This document shows, one piece after another, positions 21,872 through 33,300 of a DNA stretch of 64,000 nt. Made by a program: the position numbers and the translations under genes. The notes under the pieces are model-generated. The model was not told where the DNA came from and ran no database searches. It saw nothing but the letters and a program-made list of their open reading frames with translations. This DNA is from Cydia pomonella (lineage: Eukaryota > Arthropoda > Insecta > Lepidoptera > Tortricidae), in assembly GCF_033807575.1 (NCBI RefSeq), contig NC_084711.1, forward strand, positions 11,284,001-11,348,000, in the 5' to 3' direction. The first letter of the stretch is position 1. The number at the start of each line of letters is the position of its first letter.

Positions 21872-24800
21872 ATGGGTTCTTCCCAAAGCACTGAAGTTCC
21901 AGGAGGCGGTTCCGAAGGGTATCATGTTTTGCGGGTTGGTACCGATTATTACCTTGGTATTGCTTACAATTCGATGCGTTCATCAAAGTTTAACACGTCA
22001 ATGTTTTGATTATGTAGGTCCAGGACGGCTCTCCAGGTCAGATCGCCGGACTTGAAGCTTTTTTCGATTTTATAGTTGCAATAGAAAATGTTCGATTAGA
22101 TCAGGACAATGACACTTTAAAGGAATTACTTAAGAAAAATGTTGGATGCACAATAAAAATGATGGTGTACAGCAGTAAAAGCCAATCCGTGAGAGAAATA
22201 ATGATACAGCCTAGAGCAGACTGGGGTGGCCAGGGGCTACTTGGTGTCAGTATTAGGTTCTGCTCTTTTGAAGGAGCCAATGAGAATGTGTGGCATGTTT
22301 TAGTAAGTACCTAATTAATGTTTGATAGTACCCATAATTTGGCTATAATGTTAGTATACTTTTTTATTGATTTGTGTTCTGTAGGAAGTTCATCCATCAT
22401 CACCAGCAGAGTTAGCAGGATTAAGGCCATTCTCTGATTATATTATTGGAGCTGATTCAATAATGCATGAAAGCGAAGACCTCTTCACTCTCATAGAGGC
22501 TCATGAGGGAAGGGCCCTGAAGCTGTATGTGTACAACATTAATGACGACACATGTCGTGAGGTGCTCATCACCCCCAACTTGAGCTGGGGGGGTGAAGGT
22601 AGTCTTGGTTGTGGTATAGGCTACGGCTACCTGCACAGAATTCCAATTAGAAGTGCCCCTGCAGCACCAAGCCAAACACCATACAGCAATACCCCTAAGG
22701 TGAGACCCTCAACTACTAAAATATATATTTCATCCTTAGCTCCTATTCTAGCCATTCCTAATGTAACTTCTGTTTAAGAGCTATCAGACATATATTAATA
22801 GTTACATGGCCTTGACTATGCTATAAGTGTGTGGATCAACTATTTCATTTTATTTCTTTACATGGTTATTTGGTTGTCCATTGTTACACTATGTGTGCTA
22901 CCAACCATGTTATTGTTTCTGGCTGAAAGGACAAAATAACAATGAGGAAAAAAAAAGAATTTAATCCACTCCAGCCCTACCCTTAATAATACTTAAATAT
23001 AAATAAATATTATTGGGACATTCTTACACAAATTGACTAAGTCCCACGGTAAGCCAAGAAGGCTTGTGTTGTGGGTACTCAGACAATGAGTTATACAATT
23101 TATTTTTTATATAGAAAACATCCATGACTCAGGAACAAATTTCTGTGCTCATCACACAATTAAATGCCCTTATCAGGATTTAAACCCAGGACCATCGGCT
23201 TCTAGGCAGGGTTGCTATCCACTAGGCCAGACTGGTCGTCAAGTCAGGTCATCTTATTACAAAAAAAAAGATTTACATGCCACAAAAATTTACAACTAAA
23301 TAATGTAGTCAATATCCGGCTATTCATGATATATACATATATATTGATATTTGGTATTAAAATATGCTTCTTATTACTTTTTAGGTTCCAATACAATCTC
23401 CCGAAATCCAAAATAATTTGGTTTCTGATATACAAAATTTGAACCTAAATGAAGACAAGACTCCTTTGATGGGTGCACCTCAAGCTTCTGCAGGGCAAGT
23501 GCCATGTGTCTCACCACCACCATTCTTGTCTGGAGTTCCAATGGTTAACCCTGGGAGCTTTCCTGCCAGCAATTCACCACCAAGCAATCAGCATGAACAG
23601 CTGATTCAACAGCCATTATTACAGCAATACCCAACATCTCAAGCTCAGTCAATGGTTTCTAACATGGCTGCCTATTCTAGTAGTGAGTATAAATTCTGCA
23701 TACTATTTTAAATCTACTTTACACCGTGTCCAATAAGTTCGAATACAAACTTTTAGCACTTGCTGTATAGACATACGGATCGCTGGATATAAAATTCTTA
23801 TTTTAATTTAAAAAGTATATTGACATAAACATAGTACTATAATTTCATGAGTCACGTATTTTTAGTTTGGCTTGAATACACGATGAAGTACGTTCGTGAA
23901 GAAATTATTAGAAAATTCCTTAAAGGCGACAGGCCATGTGCTATATTCAAGGCGTTACAACCGCATGGAATTAAACGGAATCTGGTTTATACTACTATAA
24001 AAAGGTATAAAGAGATCTCTTCTACAGAGGACAGGAAAAGATCCGGTCGGCCCCGCTCAGCTAGAACTGAAAAAGTGGTAAAGGCTATAAGAGAGCGAAT
24101 TCGGCGGAAAAAACACCGATCTATTAGAAAATTAGCTGCTGATCTGAAAATTTCCAGGGGATCTGTACATAATATATTGAAAAAAGATCTTGGATGTCAT
24201 GCTTATAAAAAACGAAAAGTACATGGCATTTCAGATGCAACCAAGAAAAAGAGAGTAGAAAGATGTAGCACCATACTTTCTTGGCACGCAGGTGACGAAT
24301 TTGTTTTCTCAGACGAGAAACTCTTTGTGTTAGAGCAGCCTCATAACGCCCAGAACGACCGGTTGTGGGCAGCACGGATAGAAGACATTCCAGAGTATGA
24401 AAAGAATGTGCCTAGGTTCCAGAGCTCACCATCAGTGATGGTTTGGGGTGCTCTTTGTAAGAGGGGCAAACTGCCTCTAGTTTTTATTGATAAAGGCGTC
24501 AAAATCAATGCGGCATACTATAAATCGGAGGTTTTGGAGAAAAATGTTGCCCCAAATTTAAAAAATATGTTTGCAGACGATTATTATGTTTTCCAACAAG
24601 ACGGAGCTCCGTCGCATACGGCAAACGCTGTTCAAGCTTGGTGCAAGGCTAATTTGACCGATTTTTTGCCGAAAACTGAATGGCCACCAAGTTCTCCAGA
24701 TTTAAACGTACTAGATTATTTCGTATGGTCATACATGCTCTCGAAACTAAATAATTATAAAGTCGCAAACCTGAGCCATTTTAAAAAGGTTATCATGCAA

Positions 24801-25703
24801 ATATGGGACGATATGCCGATGGATGCGGTGCGTGCCGCTTGTGACTCTTTTGAGAAACGTTTGAAACTTGTAAAAAAAGTTAAAGGTGGAGTTATTCCAA
24901 AACATTTGTTGTAAATATTGTATATAAATGTGGCTTTCATTTAATATAATTTTGATAACATAAACTACGCGTAAATTTATTTTATTAAGGATCATAACTG
25001 TATTCGAACTTATTGGACACGGTGTAGGTAATTCAATTATCCAGAAATTGGTATAACAATTAATATCTTCTTGCATAGGCTATAAGGTTGATATTTGAAA
25101 GGATACTTATGTTAAAAACTCATTTATATTCATAAGTCTTTCCAAAATTGTTTAAATTCAGTATTTAACTTTTAAGGGGCACATGATTACCAGTTCGCCA
25201 GACGATATTGGCCTGTCAGTTATTTGCAAAAGCTGACGATCGCGAATAACTGACAGGCAGGTTTTAATTTTAAAAATGTTAAAGTCGAACATTTTGAATC
25301 ATACCAAAAATGTTAATTTACAGATCTGGCTGACACAACTTTAACCAACTTGGGGAGCATACCGTCAGTGTCAAACATGCAACCCCCCGCGCCACTGCCG
25401 AGTTTGCCCGGGATTCCCATGAACCAGCCCCAGCCGTACATACCAATGATGCCTAATTACACACAGTCACAAGTGCCGCCACCAGTTCCCATTCCTCAAA
25501 CGGCTCCAAACTTAGTCCCAACGTTTGATATGAGTACCTTTGCGCCCGTTCAGCCGCCGCCGCTGTCGAGTGGGCTGCCAGTAGTTACGCCCGTGTCGTT
25601 ACCAGGGATGCCTTCAATCACAGTCAGTGCAACGCTGCCTGTTTCCACGATGCAAGAAATACACCAGCAACAGACATTACAACAACCAGACTTGCTGTCG
25701 TGA
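21872..25703 (+). CDS. GORASP2: GRASP55/65 Golgi reassembly stacking protein, 446 aa
   Basis: Exons: 21872-21934, 22018-22302, 22385-22699, 23385-23682, 25324-25703; GT-AG throughout, phases 0,0,0,1, 1341 nt. The start MGSSQSTEVPGGG has the Gly2 used for N-myristoylation in this family. Two tandem GRASP/PDZ domains follow: about residues 15-105 ('GYHVLRVQDGSPGQIAGLE', 'ADWGGQGLLGVSIRFCSFE') and 106-200 ('VLEVHPSSPAELAGLRPFS', 'LSWGGEGSLGCGIGYGYLHR'). A Pro/Gln-rich SPR tail runs to the end. GRASPs tether Golgi cisternae by PDZ oligomerisation on the cytosolic face and help unconventional secretion. Length fits GRASP55 (about 450). Most insects have one GRASP, so 55 versus 65 cannot be decided. 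Intron 3 carries a SINE and intron 4 a complete maT transposon, both removable by splicing. Confidence 0.95.
23005..23243 (-). repeat. tRNA-derived SINE in GRASP intron 3
   Basis: On the minus strand the head has 'tggcctagtggatag' (A box) and 'gggtttaaatcc' (B box), followed by a body with 'gagtcatggatg' and 'gtgggacttagtcaattt'. This is a well-known lepidopteran SINE type. The tail runs into AT-rich sequence near 23003. Confidence 0.75.
23722..25024 (+). mobile_element. Complete maT (DD37D) mariner-like transposon
   Basis: The 26-bp terminal inverted repeats (23722-23747 and 24999-25024, starting 'caccgtgtccaataag') match perfectly, and a TA lies immediately outside each end (23720-23721, 25025-25026). 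Length 1303 bp is normal for the family. It sits in GRASP intron 4 in the same orientation as the gene. Confidence 0.95.
23883..24914 (+). CDS. maT transposase, 343 aa, intact
   Basis: I chose the ATG at 23883 (MKYVREEIIRKF), which gives 343 aa, the usual size; an in-frame ATG 36 nt upstream would add 12 residues. The N-terminal half has two helix-turn-helix-like segments joined by a GRPR motif (residues 55-58). The DDD triad is visible: D144 in 'VFSDEKLFV', D240 in 'FQQDGAPSHTA' and D278 in 'SPDLNVLDYF'. There are exactly 37 residues between the second and third Asp, which defines the DD37D/maT group of the Tc1/mariner superfamily. No stops or frameshifts. With perfect ends, this copy may still be mobile or only recently inactive. 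Confidence 0.95.
   Translation: MKYVREEIIRKFLKGDRPCAIFKALQPHGIKRNLVYTTIKRYKEISSTEDRKRSGRPRSARTEKVVKAIRERIRRKKHRSIRKLAADLKISRGSVHNILKKDLGCHAYKKRKVHGISDATKKKRVERCSTILSWHAGDEFVFSDEKLFVLEQPHNAQNDRLWAARIEDIPEYEKNVPRFQSSPSVMVWGALCKRGKLPLVFIDKGVKINAAYYKSEVLEKNVAPNLKNMFADDYYVFQQDGAPSHTANAVQAWCKANLTDFLPKTEWPPSSPDLNVLDYFVWSYMLSKLNNYKVANLSHFKKVIMQIWDDMPMDAVRAACDSFEKRLKLVKKVKGGVIPKHLL
25204..25258. repeat. Hairpin / MITE core in GRASP intron 4
   Basis: 'gcctgtcagttatt' and 'aataactgacaggc' are perfect inverted arms around a loop of about 22 nt. This looks like the core of a short foldback element just upstream of exon 5. Confidence 0.6.
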
Positions 25704-26307
25704 AAATACACAAATTTATTTTACATTAAGTATGCTGTAAATCAACTATCGCCAATTTTCCGCATACTTTTATGTTACGTTATTATTTTAATATAAATAT
25801 TATTATTTATAAATGAATTCTGGCAACTGTTGACTTATCAATGTTACCAATGTATTTCCGACTAATTAGTATGATAAGGACAGTATTGGCGCATAAAAAA
25901 TATGAAATTCTGTTAGCCAAGGGTATAGATGAAATCATTGTGGCAGTGACTTTATTAGCATCAGAATAGATTATTTAAAGCTGTGAATGTTTTATTTGCA
26001 TTGTTCTGACTGAAAATAGAAGGCAGTTGTCTACAAAGCCAGCATATTACAACACATTAAACGAGCCTCTCAAAGTTAATGCTGTGATGATAAGTCGAAT
26101 CTGCACTGTATACCTACGGTATCCAGAGTTATTTAGAATTTTTTAGATACCTATCTGCCTTCATATGTTTATGTTATCAATTATGTCGTGATTAAAATTA
26201 AAATGAAACAAAACATAAAATACTTTTTTCTTTATATTTGAATTAACAAAATGTTTGCTAGTGTCGTTGTGAGAGTCTATTTTCATTTTAAGACGAATCG
26301 AATTCTG
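25704..26307. other. GRASP 3' UTR and flank
   Basis: AT-rich sequence after the stop. No canonical AATAAA occurs in the first 350 nt that I could find, so the cleavage site is not placed. No other gene is visible. Confidence 0.4.
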
Positions 26308-26436
26308 TGGGCCTACCGCGAAAACCGAATTTACAAATTGCGGGGATCTTTCTCTTTTACTCTCACTAACACGTAATTAGAGTGACAGAGAAAAATGCCC
26401 GCAATTGACGAACTACGATTTTCGCAGTTGTAGCCC
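26308..26436. mobile_element. Foldback MITE, copy of the 21411 family
   Basis: It starts 'gggcctaccgcgaaaaccga', contains 'gtaattagagtgacagaga' and ends 'gattttcgcagttgtagccc', the same layout as 21411-21540. Confidence 0.7.
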
Positions 26437-27295
26437 TGATACTGTTAGTGGCGAGCGTGATTGTCTAATCGTGTACTACAGTGGACTGTAGACTTCACTA
26501 AGGTTATGCTTAACCTAACACTCAACGCGTCTGTCTCGTAAAAACACATATGTTTTCTGGCTTACGTGTCTAAATGTCTTTAATTTAATTTGTTGAATTC
26601 CTTTAGCAGAAAATTATTGATGGTACACGCCTCTACGGCGAGGCACACTGCAGACATTTCCGTGGAATGCAGGTAACTTCGCGGGCAAACGCTGTATATT
26701 AAACCCTTTCAACGCCATAAACCTTCGAAAGCATTGAGTTGCCATGTCCGTAGTATCAGGCAATAGAAACTTACTTCTGCAAGTAATGTTTATAATTAAA
26801 ACTCTTTGCTAGCTTGTGCCAATAAAGTTGGCGCGGCGTGTCTGTACCTACGTTTTTGGATATGAAAAATGGCGATTAGAAGTTAAATTCCTATTAATAT
26901 TAATGTGACACCCTTGGAGTTGCCCGCGGCCATAGGCTATGGTAACTCCATACCATCTGACGACTCCCCTGTCTAGCGTGCTGTATGCGTGTTTGCTACT
27001 GATGTGGTTAAAAAAAGGTGCGTTATTGTTGATATGTATTGGTGATATAAAACGACATGTGCCTAAGTACTATATCAATCAATAATTGATGGTGTCTGAG
27101 ATTATAAAGGTACAGACGGTAAAATTAATTTTACGCATACTTTATCGAATACACGTAGGTAATTTTAATGTGCCAGAATTATGATTATTGCCGGAGACGT
27201 AAATAAATAAAGATAGTCAATGTTTTACGAAATCGTTTTCTTCCCGAGAACACTTGAATTTTATTTCTAATTGGTTGAAATATTAAACACAACAT
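26437..27295. other. Intergenic, nothing recognised
   Basis: I see no gene, RNA or clear element between the MITE and the retrotransposon. Confidence 0.4.
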
Positions 27296-27297
27296 GA

Positions 27298-29855
27298 ATA
27301 CTTAATATAAATAATTGTTTTAAGCCTTTAGAGTTACCATCTTTGAAAACAGTACGAGTAGGTGCTAAATCTTCTGCCTTCAACCTAGCCAAAAAGGTAG
27401 AAAGTAAGATCGCAGACGGAGATTTGAAAGGCGCTGCTCGTATCTTGTTTTCCAGTGACGTCCTATCACCGGATACTGCCGAAACCCTCTCAGCCTTGCG
27501 CTCAAAGCATCCCTCAGCCCCTGCTGCCCCGTTTTTCCTGGATCCCCCAACTGCGATTGAAGAATGCCTCCAAGTGGAAGATAAGGAAATTTTAGACGCA
27601 ATTTTCAGTTTCAAAACCGGGTCGGCGGGAGGTCTCGATGGGATTACCCCTCAACACCTTAAAGATCTCACAGCACACGGTGTTGGTGATGCTGGCAGAA
27701 AACTCATTATATCTTTAACCAGTATGACAAATCTTATGTTGAGTGGCCGTGTGCATACAGACATCGTCCCTATTCTCTACGGAGCTAATCTAATTGCTTT
27801 AACAAAAAAAGACGGTGGCGTAAGACCGATCGCAGTTGGAACGACTTTTAGGCGTTTGGCGTCCAAAGTTTCTGTCCGGCACATAGTTACAAAATTACAA
27901 CATAAGTTTGAACCAGTCCAATTAGGTTGTGGAACAAAAGGTGGTTGCGAGGCTGCTGTTCATGCGCTTCGCACATTCCTCAGCAACGATCAATGCCAAG
28001 TTGTATTAAAGATTGACATCAAAAATGCATTTAACTCTGTGAATAGAGACACCCTGCTGGCTGAAATCAGGAATAACATTCCAGAGCTTTATAATTACCT
28101 CCTTCATTGTTACGCTGATCCTTCAAAATTAATGTACCGCAGTCATGAAATCTCATCAGAAGTTGGATGCCAGCAGGGTGATCCCTTAGGGCCGGCTATC
28201 TTTTGTTTAGCAATCAACCCTATCATTCAAAATTTATCTTCTGATTTCAACGTCTGGTACTTGGACGATGGCACTTTAGGAGGCAACTTGGAAACAGTTC
28301 TATCAGATCTTTCCATCCTTAAGTCTAAGTTCGAGTCCATAGGCCTAGATCTGAACTGTAATAAATGTGAACTATTCATTCACAATTCTACACTAAATCA
28401 CTCGGACGTAACTAGGAAATTTAATACTATAACGCCTAACGTAACCACTGTTACGAGAGACTCCCTTAGCCTTCTGGGGACTCCAATTTTTGAGAGTTAT
28501 TTTTCTACTTTTATCAGTAACACCGTTTCCAAATTTCAAAATTACGCCGATCGTCTTTTAGAAATCAGCCCCCATTCGGCCCTCGTTATTCTTAAGTTTT
28601 GCCTTTTTGTTCCAAAGTTAACGTATATGCTTCGCTGCAGCCCATTTTGGAAACAACCAAATTTGTTGCTGCCTGTAGACTCCTTAGTCAAGATTAACAT
28701 AGAGCGCATTCTTAATTTAAAGCTCTCCGATCAATCATGGGTACAAGCGTCTCTACCCGTTCGGTATGGCGGATTGGGGTTACGCAGAATTTCTAGCGTA
28801 TCACTGCCGGCATTTCTATCATCTGTTTACAGCTCTGCTGATCTCATAGGAAAAATCCTAAGGGCTTTACCCACAAACTTTGAGATCTCAGACCTGGACG
28901 ATGCTAGAAATGCCTGGCTGTCTGCCTGCCCGGGACATGACCCTCCATACAATCTAAAATCACAGAGGAGCTGGGACGATGCTTTATCGAAAATAACATA
29001 TACCACATGTCTAGATAACAGTGAAGGAGCTGAACGAGCTCGTTTGATAGCAGTTGGTTGTAGGGAGGCTGGCCACTGGCTCAACGCATATCCCTCTCCC
29101 AATACTGGCACTCATCTAGATGGAAACACCCTCCGTGTTGCAGTTGGGCTGCGCCTGGGGGTATCAATCTGTGCACCGCATAAATGCCACTGTGGGAGTG
29201 ACGTGGACGAGCGGGGGCGTCATGGTCTGTCTTGCCAGCGAAGCGCGGGGCGATTGTCACGTCACGCCGCGCTCAACGACATTATCCGCAGGTCTCTTGT
29301 CACCGTCAACGTGCCTGCGATACTTGAGCCGGCCGGTATAGCCCGGGACGATGGCAAGAGACCTGATGGTATGTCACTGATACCGTGGAGGATGGGACGA
29401 GTGTTGGTGTGGGACGCGACCTGCGTGGACACACTGGCACCGTCTCACCTTCACGGTACTACAAAGAAAGCGGGTGCGGCTGCCGAGGCTGCCGAGACCC
29501 TCAAAAGGAGGAAATACAGGGGTCTCGACGCCAATTATAACTTTGCTCCTTTCGGTGTCGAGACCCTCGGTCCGTGGGGCCCGGGAGCTCAGAGCATTTT
29601 TAATGATTTGGCCAAACGGCTGGTTGACGTTACAGGGGACAAAAGAGCTGGCAGCTTCCTCGCTCAACGAATAAGCGTTGCGATTCAGCGAGGAAATGCT
29701 GCCAGTATCTTTGGCACTATGCCCCAGGGGCCCTCTTTAGATATAGATTTTTAGTTTTTAATTAGTTTAAGTTTCTATTGTACTTTTATTCACATTTTAT
29801 TATCGTTAATGTTTTACTTAAGTTTAATAAATTAGTTGGTTTAAAAAAAAAAAAA
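27298..29855 (+). mobile_element. 5'-truncated LINE encoding a restriction-like endonuclease
   Basis: The open frame starts immediately after a stop at 27295-27297, without an ATG before the RT. The 3' end is a short UTR and an A-rich tail (about 29843-29855). No convincing target duplication was found. The lack of any N-terminal DNA-binding region argues for 5' truncation. Confidence 0.7.
27343..29754 (+). CDS. Reverse transcriptase with C-terminal zinc knuckle and RLE
   Basis: About 800 codons without a stop. Numbering is from the TTG at 27343, an arbitrary point, since the frame is open upstream. RT motifs: 'GSAGGLDGITPQHLKDL' (about 92-108), 'ALTKKDGGVRPIAVGTTFRR' (about 148-167), 'VLKIDIKNAFNSVN' (motif A), 'GCQQGDPLGPAIF' (motif B), 'WYLDDGTLGG' (motif C, YLDD at 306-309). 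The C-terminal part has a Cys/His cluster, C610, C615, C617, H627, C631, then 'KRPDG' (D675) and 'VWDATC' (D691), followed by a K/R-rich 'LKRRKYR'. A Cys-rich knuckle before PD-(X)15-D is the layout of the restriction-like endonuclease of R2/R4/CRE/NeSL-type LINEs, which cut target DNA for target-primed reverse transcription. No APE endonuclease is present. The clade cannot be fixed without the N-terminus. Confidence 0.85.
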   Translation: MKTVRVGAKSSAFNLAKKVESKIADGDLKGAARILFSSDVLSPDTAETLSALRSKHPSAPAAPFFLDPPTAIEECLQVEDKEILDAIFSFKTGSAGGLDGITPQHLKDLTAHGVGDAGRKLIISLTSMTNLMLSGRVHTDIVPILYGANLIALTKKDGGVRPIAVGTTFRRLASKVSVRHIVTKLQHKFEPVQLGCGTKGGCEAAVHALRTFLSNDQCQVVLKIDIKNAFNSVNRDTLLAEIRNNIPELYNYLLHCYADPSKLMYRSHEISSEVGCQQGDPLGPAIFCLAINPIIQNLSSDFNVWYLDDGTLGGNLETVLSDLSILKSKFESIGLDLNCNKCELFIHNSTLNHSDVTRKFNTITPNVTTVTRDSLSLLGTPIFESYFSTFISNTVSKFQNYADRLLEISPHSALVILKFCLFVPKLTYMLRCSPFWKQPNLLLPVDSLVKINIERILNLKLSDQSWVQASLPVRYGGLGLRRISSVSLPAFLSSVYSSADLIGKILRALPTNFEISDLDDARNAWLSACPGHDPPYNLKSQRSWDDALSKITYTTCLDNSEGAERARLIAVGCREAGHWLNAYPSPNTGTHLDGNTLRVAVGLRLGVSICAPHKCHCGSDVDERGRHGLSCQRSAGRLSRHAALNDIIRRSLVTVNVPAILEPAGIARDDGKRPDGMSLIPWRMGRVLVWDATCVDTLAPSHLHGTTKKAGAAAEAAETLKRRKYRGLDANYNFAPFGVETLGPWGPGAQSIFNDLAKRLVDVTGDKRAGSFLAQRISVAIQRGNAASIFGTMPQGPSLDIDF

Positions 29856-30397
29856 TATATGGCCTAATTTAATAATTTAGCTACTTACTTTTGATATCGA
29901 CACAGCAAATATGAATCAGGGCACAGGTATATTCTATATTACTTATTTATATACAATCTCAACAAATCGGTATAATTAGATAGGTACAGACAATGCTACG
30001 GATAAGGCAATGACTTGTAAATTAATTAATAAGGCGCTGCATTAGTTAATACCTAAAAAAATAAGGTTAAAAGTCTATACTATCTATATTAGTTAAAATT
30101 ATCCGCACATAACGACTTCATTATTTATAAAATACAATAAACCATTTCTGTTCTATTTTATTCTAAAACTTAACGGTGATTTCTTTGGCTAACCCATGGC
30201 TGACCTATTGTACGGTAGTCATGGTAGTATATTGCACCCACATAATCTCATTCCACGAGCACAATCGAAGTCTATTAACTGTCTTCAAAGCTGGCTGGGT
30301 GACCAATAGCTTACAAAATTGAAGGTCTCCTAGGCGACGTTCTCACCGATGTCCTACTTATACAAAAAAGAAGCAAATGCAATCAATGTCTGTGATT
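29856..30397. other. SLC5 3' UTR and intergenic DNA
   Basis: Mainly AT-rich. An AATAAA on the minus strand at 30162-30157 lies about 235 nt after the SLC5 stop and is the likely poly(A) signal. No other gene. Confidence 0.5.
30157..30162 (-). terminator. AATAAA poly(A) signal of the SLC5 gene
   Basis: AATAAA on the minus strand, about 235 nt past the stop; it is the first clear signal found downstream. Confidence 0.5.
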
Positions 30398-33300
30398 TTA
30401 AGGGCAATGGTTCGGGTTGTAATCCTCCGGCTCTTTAGTGGCGTGGGCGAGCGCGAGGTTGTCGTGTCCGTAGACGAGGCCGGCGTCGCTGTAGAACACG
30501 CCGCCCGCGAGCTCGGACAGCCTGCGCCGGCGCCGCGTGTCCTTGTCGTCGGCCATACTCGGCGGCCGCACGCTCGAGCTGCGCCGCCTCTCCGACCCCA
30601 GGCGCGCCGGGAGACGCAGTATTGACTGAAAAAATAATAGGTGCTCAGCTCAGTGGTTAGTCAGAAATATAAGTATAGATACAGTCTCTCTCCTGTCGTA
30701 AGTGCGTGGGTCAAAAAGTCACGAGTTTTAGCCTCGGTTTTGTGCCTTATAGAACAAAAAATCATTTTCGAAACTAAGAAAACATAAGAAAGGGAGGTAG
30801 GAGTAGGTAAGTGTGTCTAAACCAAGTCACATAGTGCCAGGGTTGCAGACAAAAATGTTTTGCAATAAGTTATTACAGAAACAAATTGTCACAAGAATTG
30901 TCACTATCTGTAAAACAAGACCGATTTCAGAAAACTTTGTATTTTTAGTCTCTAAATGCGGTCAAGAATACAATTTTAAAATATGTCGGGTTTTATCAGC
31001 TCACGGTGTAGGTATATTACTTCGTAAAGACGGCACTAAGAATGGTGTCAGTGACACCGCTGTACACACATGCGAACAAAGCGTGCAGTCTAACGCAACT
31101 AGTTGCGACCAATCGCGCGCGTGATGCGAACTTATCAACCAATCGCGTTGAAGCATTTCACCGAGGCATGTAAACGGGCCTATCATTACTTTTGAAATCT
31201 TTGTATTGAAGAGTGATAGAGAGAGATAACTACGCTATGGAGCGTTAACGATTGGCACATTGGCTAAGCATTCTGGTCTGCCAACAAACAAATACCTAAA
31301 TAGGTAAATACTGTACCTGATGGTAAACGTGATGACGTGATAATATACTTAAGTTTCAATTTATTAAATCTACAAATTTATTTTAGTTCAAAGGAAAAGT
31401 TGCTTATTGAATAAGATATTAGTATTCGAACAATTTCTTATTTATCAGTAGGTACATCGCTTTACACATGGAGCTTTGAGTAGATATTGAGGTGCTTTTG
31501 GCTTACCTTTGCTTTTTTTGGTAACTTGTTGAGCAGTGTGATGACGGGAGGGGAGATGAGGTCTATAGTGTAGAAGTCCATTGATTTAAAGCTCAGTAAA
31601 TGGGGTTTATCATACAAACCACTGCATCCAGTTAATATTTCTTTTATTACATCGATACACCGTATTAACTAAGATCACATCGTACATAATATCGGTCGAC
31701 GGCATTCCGCCAAAATCTGACAGTTCTCTATATAAAACTAAAATGACCATAAACACAACAACCAAAAAGTATAAAGCCCGGTGCATACTACACGTTATTA
31801 TTAGTATAAGGCCACATACAGGATATTAACTATTGTGATGCTTACAGCTTCGGCCATCCTTTTTTTTTTTTAAAGTGAGCCCTCTCACTAAAAGTAATTA
31901 TAAACATTAATAACAACAGCAATATATCGTAACACCTTTATCGATATCAAAGATAAACATTCACAACAACAGTATTTGTAAACTTCTACACAGTACACTT
32001 CTTATGCACAGTATGGGCTCACATGAATCAATCATAGCCAATAATAACCTTTAGCCTTATTGAGAAATAAATCTTAACGCTTAACATGCTTGAATCTGAG
32101 ATCATGTAAACAGTCATTGAATACAACCAACACCTGGTAGCATTAACAGCCTTCTTTAGATAGTCTTTCAATATATGAACTCATGTGTATTTGTATACGT
32201 TATAATTATAAACTATATCAAATTTGTTAGTTTAGCTTAATCGTTAAATGTTTTAATTATAGGTGGTTATTATGTATGCAACAAACGTAAGCTATATCTG
32301 AGCGAACGTAATAATAGTTATGCTGCTGTTCTAAGCTTTAGTGTAAGTATGATTTTACCCATGGCAATGTTATAAACACTAAGTTGTTAAAAAGTTTATA
32401 ATGAGCGCTTATAGCTCACTAAACTGTATTAATTTATTGTTATTACTGTCTAGGATGGAAATGTACACTAGATTAAGTAATTACATTGTACTAAATTATG
32501 TTAAATAAAGAACTCAAAAAAGAAAGAATATATGAACTAACTTACAATCATGGTCTGCTCTAGGCAGTCTGCCAAAGTATAAACCAACCTCAACGATCAC
32601 AGTCTGCCCTCAAGGCCTGATCTAAACAATTTGGCAAAGTATAATACATGATCGTAAACAATCACAGTCTGCACTCAAGGCCTGCTCTAAACAGTTGGGC
32701 AAAGTATAATACATGATCATAAACAATCACAGTCTGCACTCAAGGCCTGCTCTAAACAGTTGGACAAAGTATAATACATGATCATAAACAATCACAGTCT
32801 GCACTCAAGGCCTGCTCTAAACAGTCTGGCAAAGTATAAATACATGATCATAAACAATCACAGTCTGCCTCAAGGCCTGCTCTAAACAGTTTGAAAACGT
32901 ATATAACATGATCAGAAGCAATCACAGTCTGCCCTTAAGGCCTGCTGTAAACAGTTTGGCAAAATATAATACATAACCACAAACAATCACAGTCTGCCCT
33001 CAAGGCCTGCTCTAAACAGTCTGGCAAAGTATAAATCAACATCAAAAATCACAGTCTGCCCTCAAGGCCTGCTCTAGGAATTTTAACAAAATATAACACA
33101 TCATAAACAATCACAGTCTGCCTTCAAGGCCTGCTCTAGACATCATTCCAAAGTATAAATTGTTATAGCCTGCTCTAGACTTGACTGGTCTAGACAGTCT
33201 GCCATCACGGCCTGCTCTAAAAGACAAGCTGCTATCAAAGCCTGTTCTAGACAGTCTGCCTTCAAGGCTTACTCTGGGCAGTTTACCGAAGTATAAACGA

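Noticed and set aside
22457..22675. Minus frame opposite GRASP exon 3
   Set aside because: Shadow of the conserved second PDZ domain.
30398..30625. Long plus-strand frame opposite the last SLC5 exon
   Set aside because: It is the antisense of a GC-rich exon; the minus strand gives a spliced frame with the right phase and stop.
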